A model generated the notes under the pieces. It saw only the letters and a program-made list of their open reading frames with translations, ran no database searches and had not been told where the DNA came from. The position numbers and the translations under genes are program-made. From NCBI GenBank assembly GCA_050730855.1, contig JBOHNU010000006.1, positions 1 to 64,000 of the forward strand: 64,000 nucleotides of DNA, read 5' to 3'. Numbering within the stretch: the first letter of the stretch is position 1; each line of letters begins with the position of its first letter. Origin of the DNA: DASRJJ01 sp050730855. GTDB lineage: Bacteria; Patescibacteriota; Saccharimonadia; Saccharimonadales; UBA4665. Of this stretch, positions 26,627 through 35,472 are shown piece after piece.

Positions 26627-28273
26627 CTACATCATGCCCATGCCGGACATGTCGGGAGCGCCTGCGGCTTCCTTCTTTTCCGGCACTTCTACTACCAGCG
26701 CACCCATGGTCATGCTGGTGCCGGCGATGGAGACGGCGTTTAACAAAGCCTCTTTGGTAACGCGGGCAGGGTCAACCACGCCTACGGCCTTGAGGTCTAC
26801 CAGCTTGCTGGGGTCGTTGACGTTGACGCCCATCCCCGATTTGGCGGCGCGGACTAGCGGCAGCCATTCGTCGGCGTTGAGGCCGGCGTTGGTTAGCAGT
26901 ACGCGGAATGGTTGCTCCAGCGCTTGCTTGAGAATTACTTTGCCAGCCGAGATGGTGGCATCGTCGTGGTTACTAACAGCGATAGTGGCACTCAGGTTTA
27001 CGAAGGTGACGCCACCGCCGGGCACCACACCTTCGGCCAATGCGGCCTTCACGGCGGCTACGGCGTCGTCCACGCGGAATTTCTTTTCCTCAATCTCAGT
27101 TTCGGTAGCGCCGCCGACTTTGATTACAGCCACTTTGCCGCCCAAAGCAGCGCGGCGTTTGTCCAGCTGCTCGCGGTCGTACTCGCTGGTGCTGCTGGCG
27201 GCCTGAGCGCTAATTTGCTTGATGCGCGCGTTCACGTCGGCAACTGTACCGGCACCTTCGATTATAGTGGTGCCGTCCTTGCCAACAATCACCTTGCGGG
27301 CGGAGCCGATCATGCCCAGCTCCACACTCTCGAAGGTGTGGCCGAGGTCTTCGGAAATCACCGTCGCGCCGGTAAGGATGGCGATGTCTTCCAAAATATC
27401 TTTGCGGCGGTCGCCAAAGCTCGGCGCCTTAACCGCAACGGTATTAAACACACCCTTAAGGCGGTTCAAAATGAGGGTGGCCAGCGCTTCGCCTTCAACT
27501 TCCTCAGCAATAAGCACGAGGTCTTTCTTGCCCGATTGCGCCAGCTTCTCGAGCACCGGCAGGAACTCCTGGATTGAGCTAATTTTTTTGTCGGTTACTA
27601 CAACCGCCGGCTTGGTGTAAACAGCTTCCATGCGGGCGGTGTCGGTCACCATGTAGGGGCTGACGTAGCCCTTGTCGAAGGTGAAGCCCTCGACCACTTC
27701 ACTTTCGAGCGAAAGTCCCTGGCCTTCTTCTACTGTTACCACACCGTCGCGGCCGACTTTGTCCATAACGTCGGCAATGAGGTCGCCAATTTGGGCGTCA
27801 CCGGCCGAGATAGTTGCCACTTCGGCGATGCGCTTTTTGTTGGCGGCAATGTCTTCGCGCATGCCGTCTAGCTTGGCGATCACCTCGTGCGCGGCAGCCT
27901 CCAAACCTTTGCGGAGCAACATCGGGTTGTGGCCGGCGGCAATAAGTTTGTTCGCCTCGTTCAGAATATGGTAGGTCAGCACGGTTACGGTGGTGGTGCC
28001 ATCACCGGCGACGTCGTTCATTTTGCTGGCGGCTTGTTTGATCAACTCGGCACCAACCTTGTAGCCCAGAGTTTCGTCGTCAACGTCGCCCAGCTCTACA
28101 CCTTTAGCGACGGTAACGCCGTCGTGCGTAACGGTCGGCGCGCCGTAGCTTTTGCTAATCACCACGTTGCGGCCCTTGGGACCCATGGTGGTTTTAACTG
28201 CGTCATACAAAATTTGTGCACCGGCAAGCACACGCTTGCGGGCATCGTCGTCGTAAAATACTTTTTTAGCCAT
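26627..28273 (-). CDS. groL: Chaperonin GroEL
   Basis: 548 residues, full length. The ATP-binding segment TTMGPKGRNVVI, VAGDGTTTVTVL and the C-terminal glycine/methionine tail (AGAPDMSGMGMM) are present. It forms the double-ring folding chamber with GroES. An AGGAGG ribosome-binding site precedes the ATG. It lies 12 bp after groES in the same operon, controlled by the CIRCE elements at 28614-28671. Confidence 0.99.
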   Translation of the reverse strand: MAKKVFYDDDARKRVLAGAQILYDAVKTTMGPKGRNVVISKSYGAPTVTHDGVTVAKGVELGDVDDETLGYKVGAELIKQAASKMNDVAGDGTTTVTVLTYHILNEANKLIAAGHNPMLLRKGLEAAAHEVIAKLDGMREDIAANKKRIAEVATISAGDAQIGDLIADVMDKVGRDGVVTVEEGQGLSLESEVVEGFTFDKGYVSPYMVTDTARMEAVYTKPAVVVTDKKISSIQEFLPVLEKLAQSGKKDLVLIAEEVEGEALATLILNRLKGVFNTVAVKAPSFGDRRKDILEDIAILTGATVISEDLGHTFESVELGMIGSARKVIVGKDGTTIIEGAGTVADVNARIKQISAQAASSTSEYDREQLDKRRAALGGKVAVIKVGGATETEIEEKKFRVDDAVAAVKAALAEGVVPGGGVTFVNLSATIAVSNHDDATISAGKVILKQALEQPFRVLLTNAGLNADEWLPLVRAAKSGMGVNVNDPSKLVDLKAVGVVDPARVTKEALLNAVSIAGTSMTMGALVVEVPEKKEAAGAPDMSGMGMM

Positions 28274-28285
28274 CTGTAAATCCTC

Positions 28286-28579
28286 CTATTTAATCGTCGC
28301 TAGGACGTCTTCTTCTTTAACTAGCAGGTATGATTTGCCGTCGACCTTAACTTCGGTTTCGCTGTAGTTTTTGTACAAAATGCGGTCGCCGACTTTTACG
28401 GTCATCGGCACACGCTCGTTGTCGTCGCCCACTTTGCCCGGGCCAACAGCTGCCACCTTGGCTACTTTCGGCTTTTCGGCCGCGCCGTTCGGCAAGTACA
28501 GGCCGCTGGCGGTTTTGGTGCTGGCCTCTTCGGCCTGGGCGACAATGTAGTCGCCAAGCGGATTGATAGTTGCGCTCAT
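28286..28579 (-). CDS. groS: Co-chaperonin GroES
   Basis: 97 residues of the Cpn10 family. NPLGDYIVAQAEEASTKTASGLYLPNGA corresponds to the start and mobile loop; VGDRILYKNYSETEVKVDGKSYLLVKEEDVLATI forms the typical C-terminus. It caps the GroEL ring. AGGAGG precedes the ATG. First gene of the groES-groEL operon. Confidence 0.98.
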   Translation of the reverse strand: MSATINPLGDYIVAQAEEASTKTASGLYLPNGAAEKPKVAKVAAVGPGKVGDDNERVPMTVKVGDRILYKNYSETEVKVDGKSYLLVKEEDVLATIK

Positions 28580-28613
28580 GTAAATCCTCCTTAGTTCTTG
28601 ATTCTCAAGAGCG

Positions 28614-28640
28614 TTAGCACTTACAAGTCAAGAGTGCCAA
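28614..28640. promoter_or_regulatory. CIRCE operator (HrcA site), copy 1
   Basis: TTAGCACTT, 9-nt spacer, GAGTGCCAA; each arm differs from the CIRCE consensus TTAGCACTC-N9-GAGTGCTAA at one base. It lies in the groES leader. HrcA represses groESL through CIRCE; no hrcA gene is in this window. Confidence 0.92.
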
Positions 28641-28644
28641 CGCA

Positions 28645-28671
28645 TCAGCACTCACTATAATAGAGCGCCAA
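28645..28671. promoter_or_regulatory. CIRCE operator, degenerate copy 2
   Basis: TCAGCACTC, exactly 9 nt, GAGCGCCAA: one mismatch in the left arm and two in the right. It starts 4 bp after copy 1 and covers the promoter -10 region, so a bound repressor would block polymerase directly. Confidence 0.65.
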
Positions 28672-28683
28672 CTTCCCTGTCAA
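28657..28683 (-). promoter_or_regulatory. groES-groEL promoter
   Basis: Reverse strand TTGACA at 28678-28683. The -10 is either TATTAT (28657-28662, 15-bp spacer) or TTATAG (28655-28660, 17-bp spacer). It is embedded in the second CIRCE element. Confidence 0.65.
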
Positions 28684-28686
28684 GCA

Positions 28687-28911
28687 TTACCGCAGCAAGT
28701 CGATTTTGATGTCCGGTTTATACTTTTTGGCCAGGCCGCCGTCCAGCGTTACGAACCGCTTGCACCCCTCGCGCACGGCGCAAGCCACCTGCAGCGCGTC
28801 CTCAAAATCGTTACCTTCGAGTCGCTTGAAAGCCGCATGGCCGTCCTCCGGCAGCACCGGTAGCCATACAAACAGGTCCAGAAAATGTTTCGTGACCAAA
28901 AAGCTCACCAT
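28687..28911 (-). pseudogene. PIN-domain ribonuclease remnant, N-terminus missing
   Basis: 74 residues. GNDFEDALQVACAVREGCKRFVTLDGGLAKKY is the C-terminal half of a PIN domain, with the E-D-A-L acidic pair and the final T-x-D. Full PIN toxins are about 130 residues and carry a first catalytic Asp near the N-terminus (usually in a DTNVLL-like motif), which is absent; an in-frame stop lies five codons upstream of the ATG and murE ends 31 bp away. PIN toxins are RNases of VapBC modules; no antitoxin is next to it. It is likely a relic, or a very short hypothetical. Confidence 0.55.
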
Positions 28912-28941
28912 ACTGTCAATTATCTAGTCAAGTTGAACTTA

Positions 28942-30288
28942 CTAGCGGAGCGCTCGCAGGGCTTTGCGGGCTTCGGCAGCTTCATCCCAGGAGACTTTTT
29001 TTACGCGGTCGGGGTTGGTGTCGTCCTGTTGTAGGTGTCGCAGTTCGGCGGCTTTGGGACCTGGCCGTAAAATGTCTTTTTCGTGGCCTTTGCCCAGTAA
29101 CATTACCGTGTCACCTTTTCTGGCCCGCTTAAGGATAAACTTAATCGCCTCGCGGCGGTCGTGTACTAGAAAGAGATTTTTATCCTGCTTTTTTCCAGCC
29201 GCTTCTGCGCCTTTGGCGATGTCTTGCAGGATTGCCTGGCCGTCCATGTCGCGGTCGTCCTCTTCGGTGAGCACCACTTCGTCGGCGTATTTGCCAGCGA
29301 GCTTGCCCTGCACGGCGCGCTTGGCTTCGTCGCGACGTCCCGCCGAGCCAAACATCACTAGCAAACGGCCTTTTATAACCGGTTTGATATCTCTGAATAA
29401 TTTTTCGAAACTGTCGGGCGTGTGTGCGTAATCGATTATTACGCTAAAGTCCTGCCCTTCGCTAATATTCGTCATGCGGCCTTCTACACCCTTTAGCGCG
29501 GCAATTCCCTGCTCGATCCGTTCACGACTCAAGCCCAGCGCACGGCCAACTCCAACGGCGGCCAGCGAGTTATATACGTTAAAGCTCCCCGGCAAATTGC
29601 AGGTTATGTCGTAGTTGTCGCGGTCAACAGCCAGCCCGTAGGTGACGCCCTTTGGAGTCAGTTTTACTTTTTTAGCCTGCAGATCGCCCTTGCCAATGCC
29701 GTATGTGATGGAGGTTTTAGTGGCAGAACTAAACGCCTTGGCGTTAGGGTCGTCGGCGTTCACAATACCGGTTTTGAGTCCTGGGTAGCGGTTTGTCTGA
29801 GTAAAAAGTTGGCGCTTGGCGGCCAGGTAGCGCTCGAACGTACCGTGATAATCCAAATGCTCGTGAGTAATATTGGTCATCACCGCAATCTCGAACGGCA
29901 AGCCCCACACGCGGTGTTGCCCCAGCGCATGGCTCGTCACTTCTAAAACCAGCCATTCAATCCCCTGCCCGCGCAGCTGTTTGATGCGGCTTAGTATTGC
30001 GCCTGGCCCGGGAGTGGTTACGTGGTCTTTGTTTTCCTTAATATCCAGCCCGGCGCCGTACGCCACAGTTGTCATCAATCCAACCTTAAACCCGGCCTCG
30101 TGCAGCATACGGTGGATCAAAAAACAGGTAGTGGTTTTGCCGTTGGTGCCAGTAACCCCAATAACTTTCAGCCCGCGCGCCGGGAAACCATGGCGCGCGT
30201 TCATCAGCATCGCCTCAGCCAAATGCCCGTAGGGCTCAATTTTCTGAAACGTCTTTTTGGGAACAATTCTTTTGATTAGCCGACGCAT
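28942..30288 (-). CDS. murE: UDP-N-acetylmuramoyl-tripeptide synthetase (MurE-like)
   Basis: 448 residues of the Mur ligase family. Adds the third stem-peptide residue to UDP-MurNAc-L-Ala-D-Glu in the cytoplasm. The ATP loop is VIGVTGTNGKTTT, then TTPGP, EVTSHAL, NITHEHLDYHGT and MFGSAGRRD. The usual N-terminal UDP-binding domain of about 90 residues is mostly missing; the protein begins only about 40 residues before the P-loop. The residue-3 selectivity motif (DNPR in diaminopimelate enzymes) reads EEDDRDMDG, so the added amino acid is not predictable. An AAAGG-type site lies 8 nt before the ATG. Confidence 0.93.
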   Translation of the reverse strand: MRRLIKRIVPKKTFQKIEPYGHLAEAMLMNARHGFPARGLKVIGVTGTNGKTTTCFLIHRMLHEAGFKVGLMTTVAYGAGLDIKENKDHVTTPGPGAILSRIKQLRGQGIEWLVLEVTSHALGQHRVWGLPFEIAVMTNITHEHLDYHGTFERYLAAKRQLFTQTNRYPGLKTGIVNADDPNAKAFSSATKTSITYGIGKGDLQAKKVKLTPKGVTYGLAVDRDNYDITCNLPGSFNVYNSLAAVGVGRALGLSRERIEQGIAALKGVEGRMTNISEGQDFSVIIDYAHTPDSFEKLFRDIKPVIKGRLLVMFGSAGRRDEAKRAVQGKLAGKYADEVVLTEEDDRDMDGQAILQDIAKGAEAAGKKQDKNLFLVHDRREAIKFILKRARKGDTVMLLGKGHEKDILRPGPKAAELRHLQQDDTNPDRVKKVSWDEAAEARKALRALR

Positions 30289-30333
30289 AGCGATAACCTT
30301 TTACTAGATTAAGTATACTAAACCTCGGCACTA

Positions 30334-31770
30334 TTACCGATCTTCTGGACGAACCGCTTTCGGAGCTGCCTTTGCAGACATAACTCCAATGGCTAACGAC
30401 CCAGCTACTAGCACAACTTTAACTGCTGCGGGCTGCAACTTTTCAGCAAACTGTCTAAACTCCCGCCGAACATTTGTGACCCACTGTCCGGCCTTTCTAA
30501 GCCGCTCGTGTAATTCTTCTTGTTTCAGCCTACTTTGTTCCGTTTTTGCTTCGACTTGCATCGACGCGTAATGTAATTTTGCTTTTGCCGTCTCCACAGC
30601 TTGTTGCTCTAGCGGTGTCAGCGGCTCCTCTTTGCCTGGGAAGAGCATCTCCGTAATGGCATAATCTGTAGGCACTTCGCCGCCCTTACCGATGCCACGC
30701 TCTATTTCGTACAGTGTTTCTAGCTTTCTAGTAACGGCTTCCACATTGGCTAGTTGTTCGGCATTGAGCTCAGACTGGTCAGCTTTTGTGCTTCGCAGGT
30801 AGTCACTACGCGCCGCCCGGCTTTCAAAGCCCTTTTTCGCCAGTGCTATCCAGGGCTTGTTGGTCACGCTTGAGCCGCGCACCATCTTTTCGGGATACAT
30901 GCTGTCGGCAACCGCTTCTTGGTCTGGCTTTAGGTTCGCAATCATGAGCATGCTCTTGAGGGTTTCGGCTCGTCGTCTGCCTGGGTCTTCTTCCGCAAAT
31001 GGTTTTGCGTATTCTGTGCGCTTCCCGGTTTTGGGGTTGACCACCATTGCCCGGCCAGGAATCCAAGCCGCTTGCGACAATACCTGTGTGTCGTCTCCTT
31101 CAGAAAAACCCACGGGGCGAATTGATGTCCCGTTGTGAATTGGCAGCGGAACGCTTGCCCTAGCCGACACTTTCGAACGCTGAGCTAAAACCTTGTCGGC
31201 GTTAATTCCCTGCTCGGCAAGCTGGTTTCTCGAGAAGCGGCTGAGCGCAGCCAGCCGGTCAAGCGCGTGCGTATCAAGTGGTGTGCCGTATGGGGCAAGG
31301 CTGCGCACAACCTCGTACGCCCGGTGAATAACTGATTTACTGGGTTCTTGCTTAGGATTAGCTCGGAAATAGTCGGACATCGTTTGTGGTTTTCCAGTTC
31401 TTGCGCTCTCTTGTAGTAGTGCCTGTCTGGATTTTAAAAGCAGCACTTCATCTTCAGTCTTCCGAACCCAACGCCACGGGCTGGCAGTTGCTGCCAATGT
31501 CTGGACAGTGCTTTCCGGTATATCTGCGCCTTCGGGGCTATAGTGACGCCGACCCACATATTCTGCTTCGTGATTGTAGGCAAGTTTATGCTGCACACTA
31601 CCCGACATGTCCTGAACCTCCATCTGTTCAGCAACAGTAGGAACATGCCCTTCATTCAACATAATTGCTAGTTCCTGCGCGCGCTCAGCAAAAGTGAGGG
31701 GATATTCTTCGTGAGCGACGTCAGATGGCGACGAAGGCGAGGTGTCTGGCGTTAAAGTTGGTGATTGCAT
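30334..31770 (-). CDS. Large hypothetical protein with C-terminal membrane segment
   Basis: 478 residues, not recognised. An N-terminal Pro/Ser/Thr-rich stretch (about 1-30) is followed by charged helical regions. A coiled-coil-like segment of about 90 residues lies near the end (AKLHYASMQVEAKTEQSRLK), then a hydrophobic helix (AVKVVLVAGSLAIGVMSA) and a short charged tail. It could be a tail-anchored protein. Start 31770 is favoured (TATTTA ends 6 nt upstream); an in-frame ATG at 31818 would add 16 basic, unconserved residues. It lies 45 bp upstream of murE. Confidence 0.65.
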   Translation of the reverse strand: MQSPTLTPDTSPSSPSDVAHEEYPLTFAERAQELAIMLNEGHVPTVAEQMEVQDMSGSVQHKLAYNHEAEYVGRRHYSPEGADIPESTVQTLAATASPWRWVRKTEDEVLLLKSRQALLQESARTGKPQTMSDYFRANPKQEPSKSVIHRAYEVVRSLAPYGTPLDTHALDRLAALSRFSRNQLAEQGINADKVLAQRSKVSARASVPLPIHNGTSIRPVGFSEGDDTQVLSQAAWIPGRAMVVNPKTGKRTEYAKPFAEEDPGRRRAETLKSMLMIANLKPDQEAVADSMYPEKMVRGSSVTNKPWIALAKKGFESRAARSDYLRSTKADQSELNAEQLANVEAVTRKLETLYEIERGIGKGGEVPTDYAITEMLFPGKEEPLTPLEQQAVETAKAKLHYASMQVEAKTEQSRLKQEELHERLRKAGQWVTNVRREFRQFAEKLQPAAVKVVLVAGSLAIGVMSAKAAPKAVRPEDR

Positions 31771-31856
31771 GTTTATTAAATAGTATTTATGTTTGAATGT
31801 ACTCTTGTATTTAAGCATAAAACTACATAAAAATCAACTACGTGCTCTTGTAATAA

Positions 31857-31884
31857 AAACACAGCCCTATGTAGGGCTGTGTTT
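31857..31884 (-). terminator. Intrinsic terminator after the DUF5663-like gene
   Basis: A perfect 13-bp stem (AAACACAGCCCTA and its complement) with a 2-nt nominal loop. On the reverse strand a T-run follows, so it ends the transcript containing 32225-34258 and 31903-32181. Confidence 0.88.
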
Positions 31885-31902
31885 GCACATATTCGGGGTT
31901 CG

Positions 31903-32181
31903 CTACTGGAGTGCCTTCATGTCTTCCTTAAGACCATCGATCTCCTCTTGATAAATCCGACGTATGTCTGGAAAGATTTTCTCCATATCTTCCATTGCGG
32001 ATTCATTGTTGTTTGCGAACACTTGTTCCAGCTGACCCTTTTGCTCGTCGGTCAGCTCTTGCGCAAGTCGCAGGCTCACCCGCTTATTTAGTGTACTGAA
32101 GACGGTTACAAAAAACTGCTTTTGCTCTTCTTCTGAGAGATTTTCAACCCCTAGTTCTTTAACGAATGCTGTGAAATCCAT
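31903..32181 (-). CDS. DUF5663-like small helical protein
   Basis: 92 residues, all helical and acidic: MDFTAFVKELGVENLSEEEQ, then VFSTLNKRVSLRLAQELTDEQKGQLEQVF. The pattern (ELGVENLSEE... LTDEQ) fits DUF5663, a family of small proteins common in Patescibacteria with no assigned function. No membrane segment. It sits 43 bp after the large 32225-34258 gene on the same strand and is followed by a strong terminator, so the two are probably one transcript. Confidence 0.6.
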   Translation of the reverse strand: MDFTAFVKELGVENLSEEEQKQFFVTVFSTLNKRVSLRLAQELTDEQKGQLEQVFANNNESAMEDMEKIFPDIRRIYQEEIDGLKEDMKALQ

Positions 32182-32224
32182 GGTTTTTGTTCCTTTACTT
32201 TTTTATTTTTTAGCTAGATTTTGA

Positions 32225-34258
32225 CTATTCGAATGCTGCCATACTAGTTGTTTTAAACAACTCATCCATTAATTGTCGCACAACGGCTGCAGGAATCGAA
32301 GCCTGTTGGGCGAGCATGGTCACCAGCTCTTCCCTACCCGCGGCGGGGAGTTCCCGCAACACTTGGGCGTTCTCTGCTACCCATCCTTGTAGAACTGCCT
32401 GCTTCTGGTTTGCGACATAGGCAAGAGCATCTGGGTCGTTAAGGCCAGTTGCTTTAATTTGACTCAACTCTGTAGTCGCATCCTTCGCCAATGTTTCAAC
32501 TGCTTTGGTTTGAAAGGCTTTCAGTGAGTCAGCTGTATCTGGCATCTGCTCCGCGATGCGTTCGGCAAGCTGGTCGGCTACCTGGTCGGGCTGCATGAGC
32601 ACCCAGCCATCGGCTCGCTTAGAGGTAATAGCTGCTAGCTCGCTAGTTGAAAGCTTGTGGCCTGGTTCAAACCTAATCGCGTCTGTCAGGTTATTCGGAT
32701 CTGCCAGATAAACGCCATCCGGATACTCGCTCGAGTCTACGGCTGCCTCGGCCACGTGCCAGTTGCTGCCAGTAATTCGCAGGTCACCCCCGTCTGTCAT
32801 CAGGGCGGCGCCGCGCATCTTGACATTAATTCCATTTTTATCCATGTACTCAAGTGTATTTTCGATACCTCTTAGGGTCTGGCCATTGCTCCAATTCTCG
32901 GCGTTCTGAACTTTACTCCAGTAATACTTGCCTTCGCCATCAAACTGCGTAGTTAACTTCTGTGTGTTGGCGTCGGGGTTGAAGTTCTCCAAACCCGGCA
33001 CTTGGTTGCCCTGGCCATTGTCTATAAGTGCCTTGATGTATTCTTTTTGAGCCTCGTTAATTTCTGCAGGTGAAAGGTTTATTGTTTCTTTGCCAACCGC
33101 ACCCTTCACTGCGCTTGCGGCCTCACCGCCACCGAAAAATCCGGTGTAACCAGCAATTGATGCGCCAGCTGCGAAACCAACGACCCCACCCACTCCTGCA
33201 CCTATAGCACCTCCAACAGCTGTTTTACCCAGAACCATGCGTCCCATGGCGTCACGATACTCGCGTGAATGACCGTGCCAGTCGGCGTCTTCCTGGAGCT
33301 CCTTGCCCCGATTTTCGTCTTGTGCGTAGCGGGTGCGCACGGCTTCTTGCAAGTTGTCCTGTGCGACCTTGTGCTGCTGGGTAAAGTAGGCTTTTGTTGT
33401 GCCGACCGCAAGACCAGCCCCGGCACCAATAAGACCCTTCGTCACTGCGGCGGCGCCCATAGCCGCACCGGCCGCAACACCGAGGACTATTCCACCAGTA
33501 AGCACGACGGCTCCAGCCGCTGTAAGGCCTATGACAGCCTTCTTATGTTTCTTGAGGAATCCGACGAAACCTTCGATTCCCTGGCCAACCTTTGCAGCAA
33601 ATCCCTTTACCTCGGTGTCAGCAAGCTCAATGCGCGTATCGGCAACAGCTTCGTTAACTAAAGCATTTAATCTGAGACGGCTTATGCCTGCTGCTTCAAA
33701 CTCCTCGGTGCGATTGTCCACCTTTGCCTTTAGCGCATCTTGTGCCTCTTTTAAGGCATTTGATGTTTTTTTCTTGCCGAATCCTACCTTGCTTTCAAGC
33801 TCCTTTTTAAGGCGTGCAACTTCTGAGATGCTTTCAAACATGTCTGGAAAATCTTCTTTAGTAAAAGCCGGAGCCTCTGAACCGCCGCCATCGCCACCTT
33901 CTCCGCCGCCCATAGCCGGAACGGCTGTTACTGGCTCGATGCCCCCAAGCCCCTCATCGCTCTGCGAGCCGCTGTAATTGTGACCGTAGTAAATCGTGCC
34001 ATTGTTAGGGCGTCCTTCAATAGCTAGATCCTCAACTACCTCAGCGTCTATCACGTCAGGACGCGTTGCAGCCGGAGGATGATAATGACCCTCATCGACG
34101 AGCTCACCCTCTATAACTTCGTGTCCAGTGGCTGATCCTTCACCGTGAGCATGTCCCTCGTGCGCGTGAGGCAAACCGTGTTGTTCTAGTGCTCCGTTGC
34201 CTTTGCCGGTACCTTCTGGTAGTTCTAGCGATGGATTAGCTCTGCTCTCGTTACTCAT
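32225..34258 (-). CDS. Large glycine-zipper membrane protein, unknown
   Basis: 677 residues. The N-terminus (about 1-110) is disordered, with a histidine-rich stretch (HGLPHAHEGHAHGEG, later GHYHPP). A basic coiled coil (about 145-225) leads to two long Gly/Ala helices typical of membrane-inserting glycine zippers (TAAGAVVLTGGIVLGVAAGAAMGAA and TAVGGAIGAGVGGVVGFAAGAS). The C-terminal about 300 residues look soluble. I do not recognise it; the pattern recalls membrane-active or surface proteins. Start 34258 (MSNES) with an AAGGA site is preferred over 34324. Confidence 0.65.
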   Translation of the reverse strand: MSNESRANPSLELPEGTGKGNGALEQHGLPHAHEGHAHGEGSATGHEVIEGELVDEGHYHPPAATRPDVIDAEVVEDLAIEGRPNNGTIYYGHNYSGSQSDEGLGGIEPVTAVPAMGGGEGGDGGGSEAPAFTKEDFPDMFESISEVARLKKELESKVGFGKKKTSNALKEAQDALKAKVDNRTEEFEAAGISRLRLNALVNEAVADTRIELADTEVKGFAAKVGQGIEGFVGFLKKHKKAVIGLTAAGAVVLTGGIVLGVAAGAAMGAAAVTKGLIGAGAGLAVGTTKAYFTQQHKVAQDNLQEAVRTRYAQDENRGKELQEDADWHGHSREYRDAMGRMVLGKTAVGGAIGAGVGGVVGFAAGASIAGYTGFFGGGEAASAVKGAVGKETINLSPAEINEAQKEYIKALIDNGQGNQVPGLENFNPDANTQKLTTQFDGEGKYYWSKVQNAENWSNGQTLRGIENTLEYMDKNGINVKMRGAALMTDGGDLRITGSNWHVAEAAVDSSEYPDGVYLADPNNLTDAIRFEPGHKLSTSELAAITSKRADGWVLMQPDQVADQLAERIAEQMPDTADSLKAFQTKAVETLAKDATTELSQIKATGLNDPDALAYVANQKQAVLQGWVAENAQVLRELPAAGREELVTMLAQQASIPAAVVRQLMDELFKTTSMAAFE

Positions 34259-34410
34259 ATGTAGGATTTCCTTTCTTAACTTTTTGTACTTTTTATTTGT
34301 TTTTGAATAGCAACATTTAAGCACGAATTGTGCTATTTGTCAATGCGTAAAACATAATCTTGTTGTCTACGCAAGAATAGGCTGCATGCTAAATGTGATA
34401 TCCTTAGCGC

Positions 34411-35472
34411 ATGGTTGTTCTAGGGATTGAGACGAGTTGCGATGAGACGGCCGCTGCCGTTGTTGAAGACGGCAAAATCATGCTGTCTAACGTAGTGGCC
34501 AGCAGCATGGATATACATATAAAATACGGGGGCGTAGTGCCGGAAATTGCAGCGCGCAGCCATATTGAGGCGATTATGCCGGTTATCCAGCAGGCGCTCG
34601 ACGATGCCGGCTGTACATGGGACGATATCGACGCAATCGCCGTCACCTACGGCGCCGGGCTAAACGGTAGTTTGCTTGTTGGTGTTCTGGCGGCGCGCAC
34701 GCTGGCTATCATAAGGGAAAAGCCGCTTTATGCAATTAACCACGTTGAGGCGCATTTGTACGCCAATTTTCTCACTAAAACCTCGCTGGCCGGCTACAGT
34801 CTTCCTGCCAAGCAGCCGCGATTTCCCATCCTTGGCCTGATTGTCTCTGGCGGACACACGCAGCTGGTGCTATTTCGGAACCACTTTGACTACACGTTGC
34901 TTGGTCAAACGCGGGACGACGCCGTGGGCGAAGCGTTCGACAAAGTGGCTAAGATTTTAGGGCTTCCCTACCCTGGAGGGCCAAGCATCTCTGCCGCCGC
35001 CGAGCACGGTAATGCTGCCGCTTTTAGGCTCCCCAAGGCCAGATTGGACGGCAAGTACGACTTTAGTTTTTCAGGTCTAAAAACAGCTGTGCTGCGGCTG
35101 GGTCAGGAGTTGGTCGGCGCCGACTATTCCCTGCCCTCGACGCAGTTGCCCGCACTGCTAAGCGAAGCACATAAGCATGATATTGCCGCCAGCTTCCAAC
35201 GAACGGCGGTCGAAACCTTGGCAGAGAAAACGCGTCTGGCCTTTGATGAGTTCGCTCCCGCCTCGGTTATCATCGGCGGCGGAGTGGCCGCCAGTAACGC
35301 GCTTCGGCACGCGCTCGCCGAAGCGCTCCCCTTGCCGATTGCCTACACCGATATAAAGCTATGCACCGACAACGGCGCAATGGTAGCCACCCTCGGCTGC
35401 TTCAAGGCACAACTCGGCACGGCCGGCGCCGACCCCTACGCTTTAGAGCCAGCACCCAATTTGAGTATGTAA
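34411..35472 (+). CDS. tsaD: tRNA N6-threonylcarbamoyladenosine transferase TsaD
   Basis: 353 residues of the Kae1/TsaD family. It transfers threonylcarbamoyl to A37 of ANN-decoding tRNAs, with TsaB/TsaE (not in the window). Motifs: LGIETSCDETAAAVV, the iron-binding HVEAH (HxxxH), VSGGHTQLV and GGVAASNALR. Normal length. TATCCT ends exactly 6 nt before the ATG, consistent with a leaderless transcript. Confidence 0.97.
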   Translation: MVVLGIETSCDETAAAVVEDGKIMLSNVVASSMDIHIKYGGVVPEIAARSHIEAIMPVIQQALDDAGCTWDDIDAIAVTYGAGLNGSLLVGVLAARTLAIIREKPLYAINHVEAHLYANFLTKTSLAGYSLPAKQPRFPILGLIVSGGHTQLVLFRNHFDYTLLGQTRDDAVGEAFDKVAKILGLPYPGGPSISAAAEHGNAAAFRLPKARLDGKYDFSFSGLKTAVLRLGQELVGADYSLPSTQLPALLSEAHKHDIAASFQRTAVETLAEKTRLAFDEFAPASVIIGGGVAASNALRHALAEALPLPIAYTDIKLCTDNGAMVATLGCFKAQLGTAGADPYALEPAPNLSM

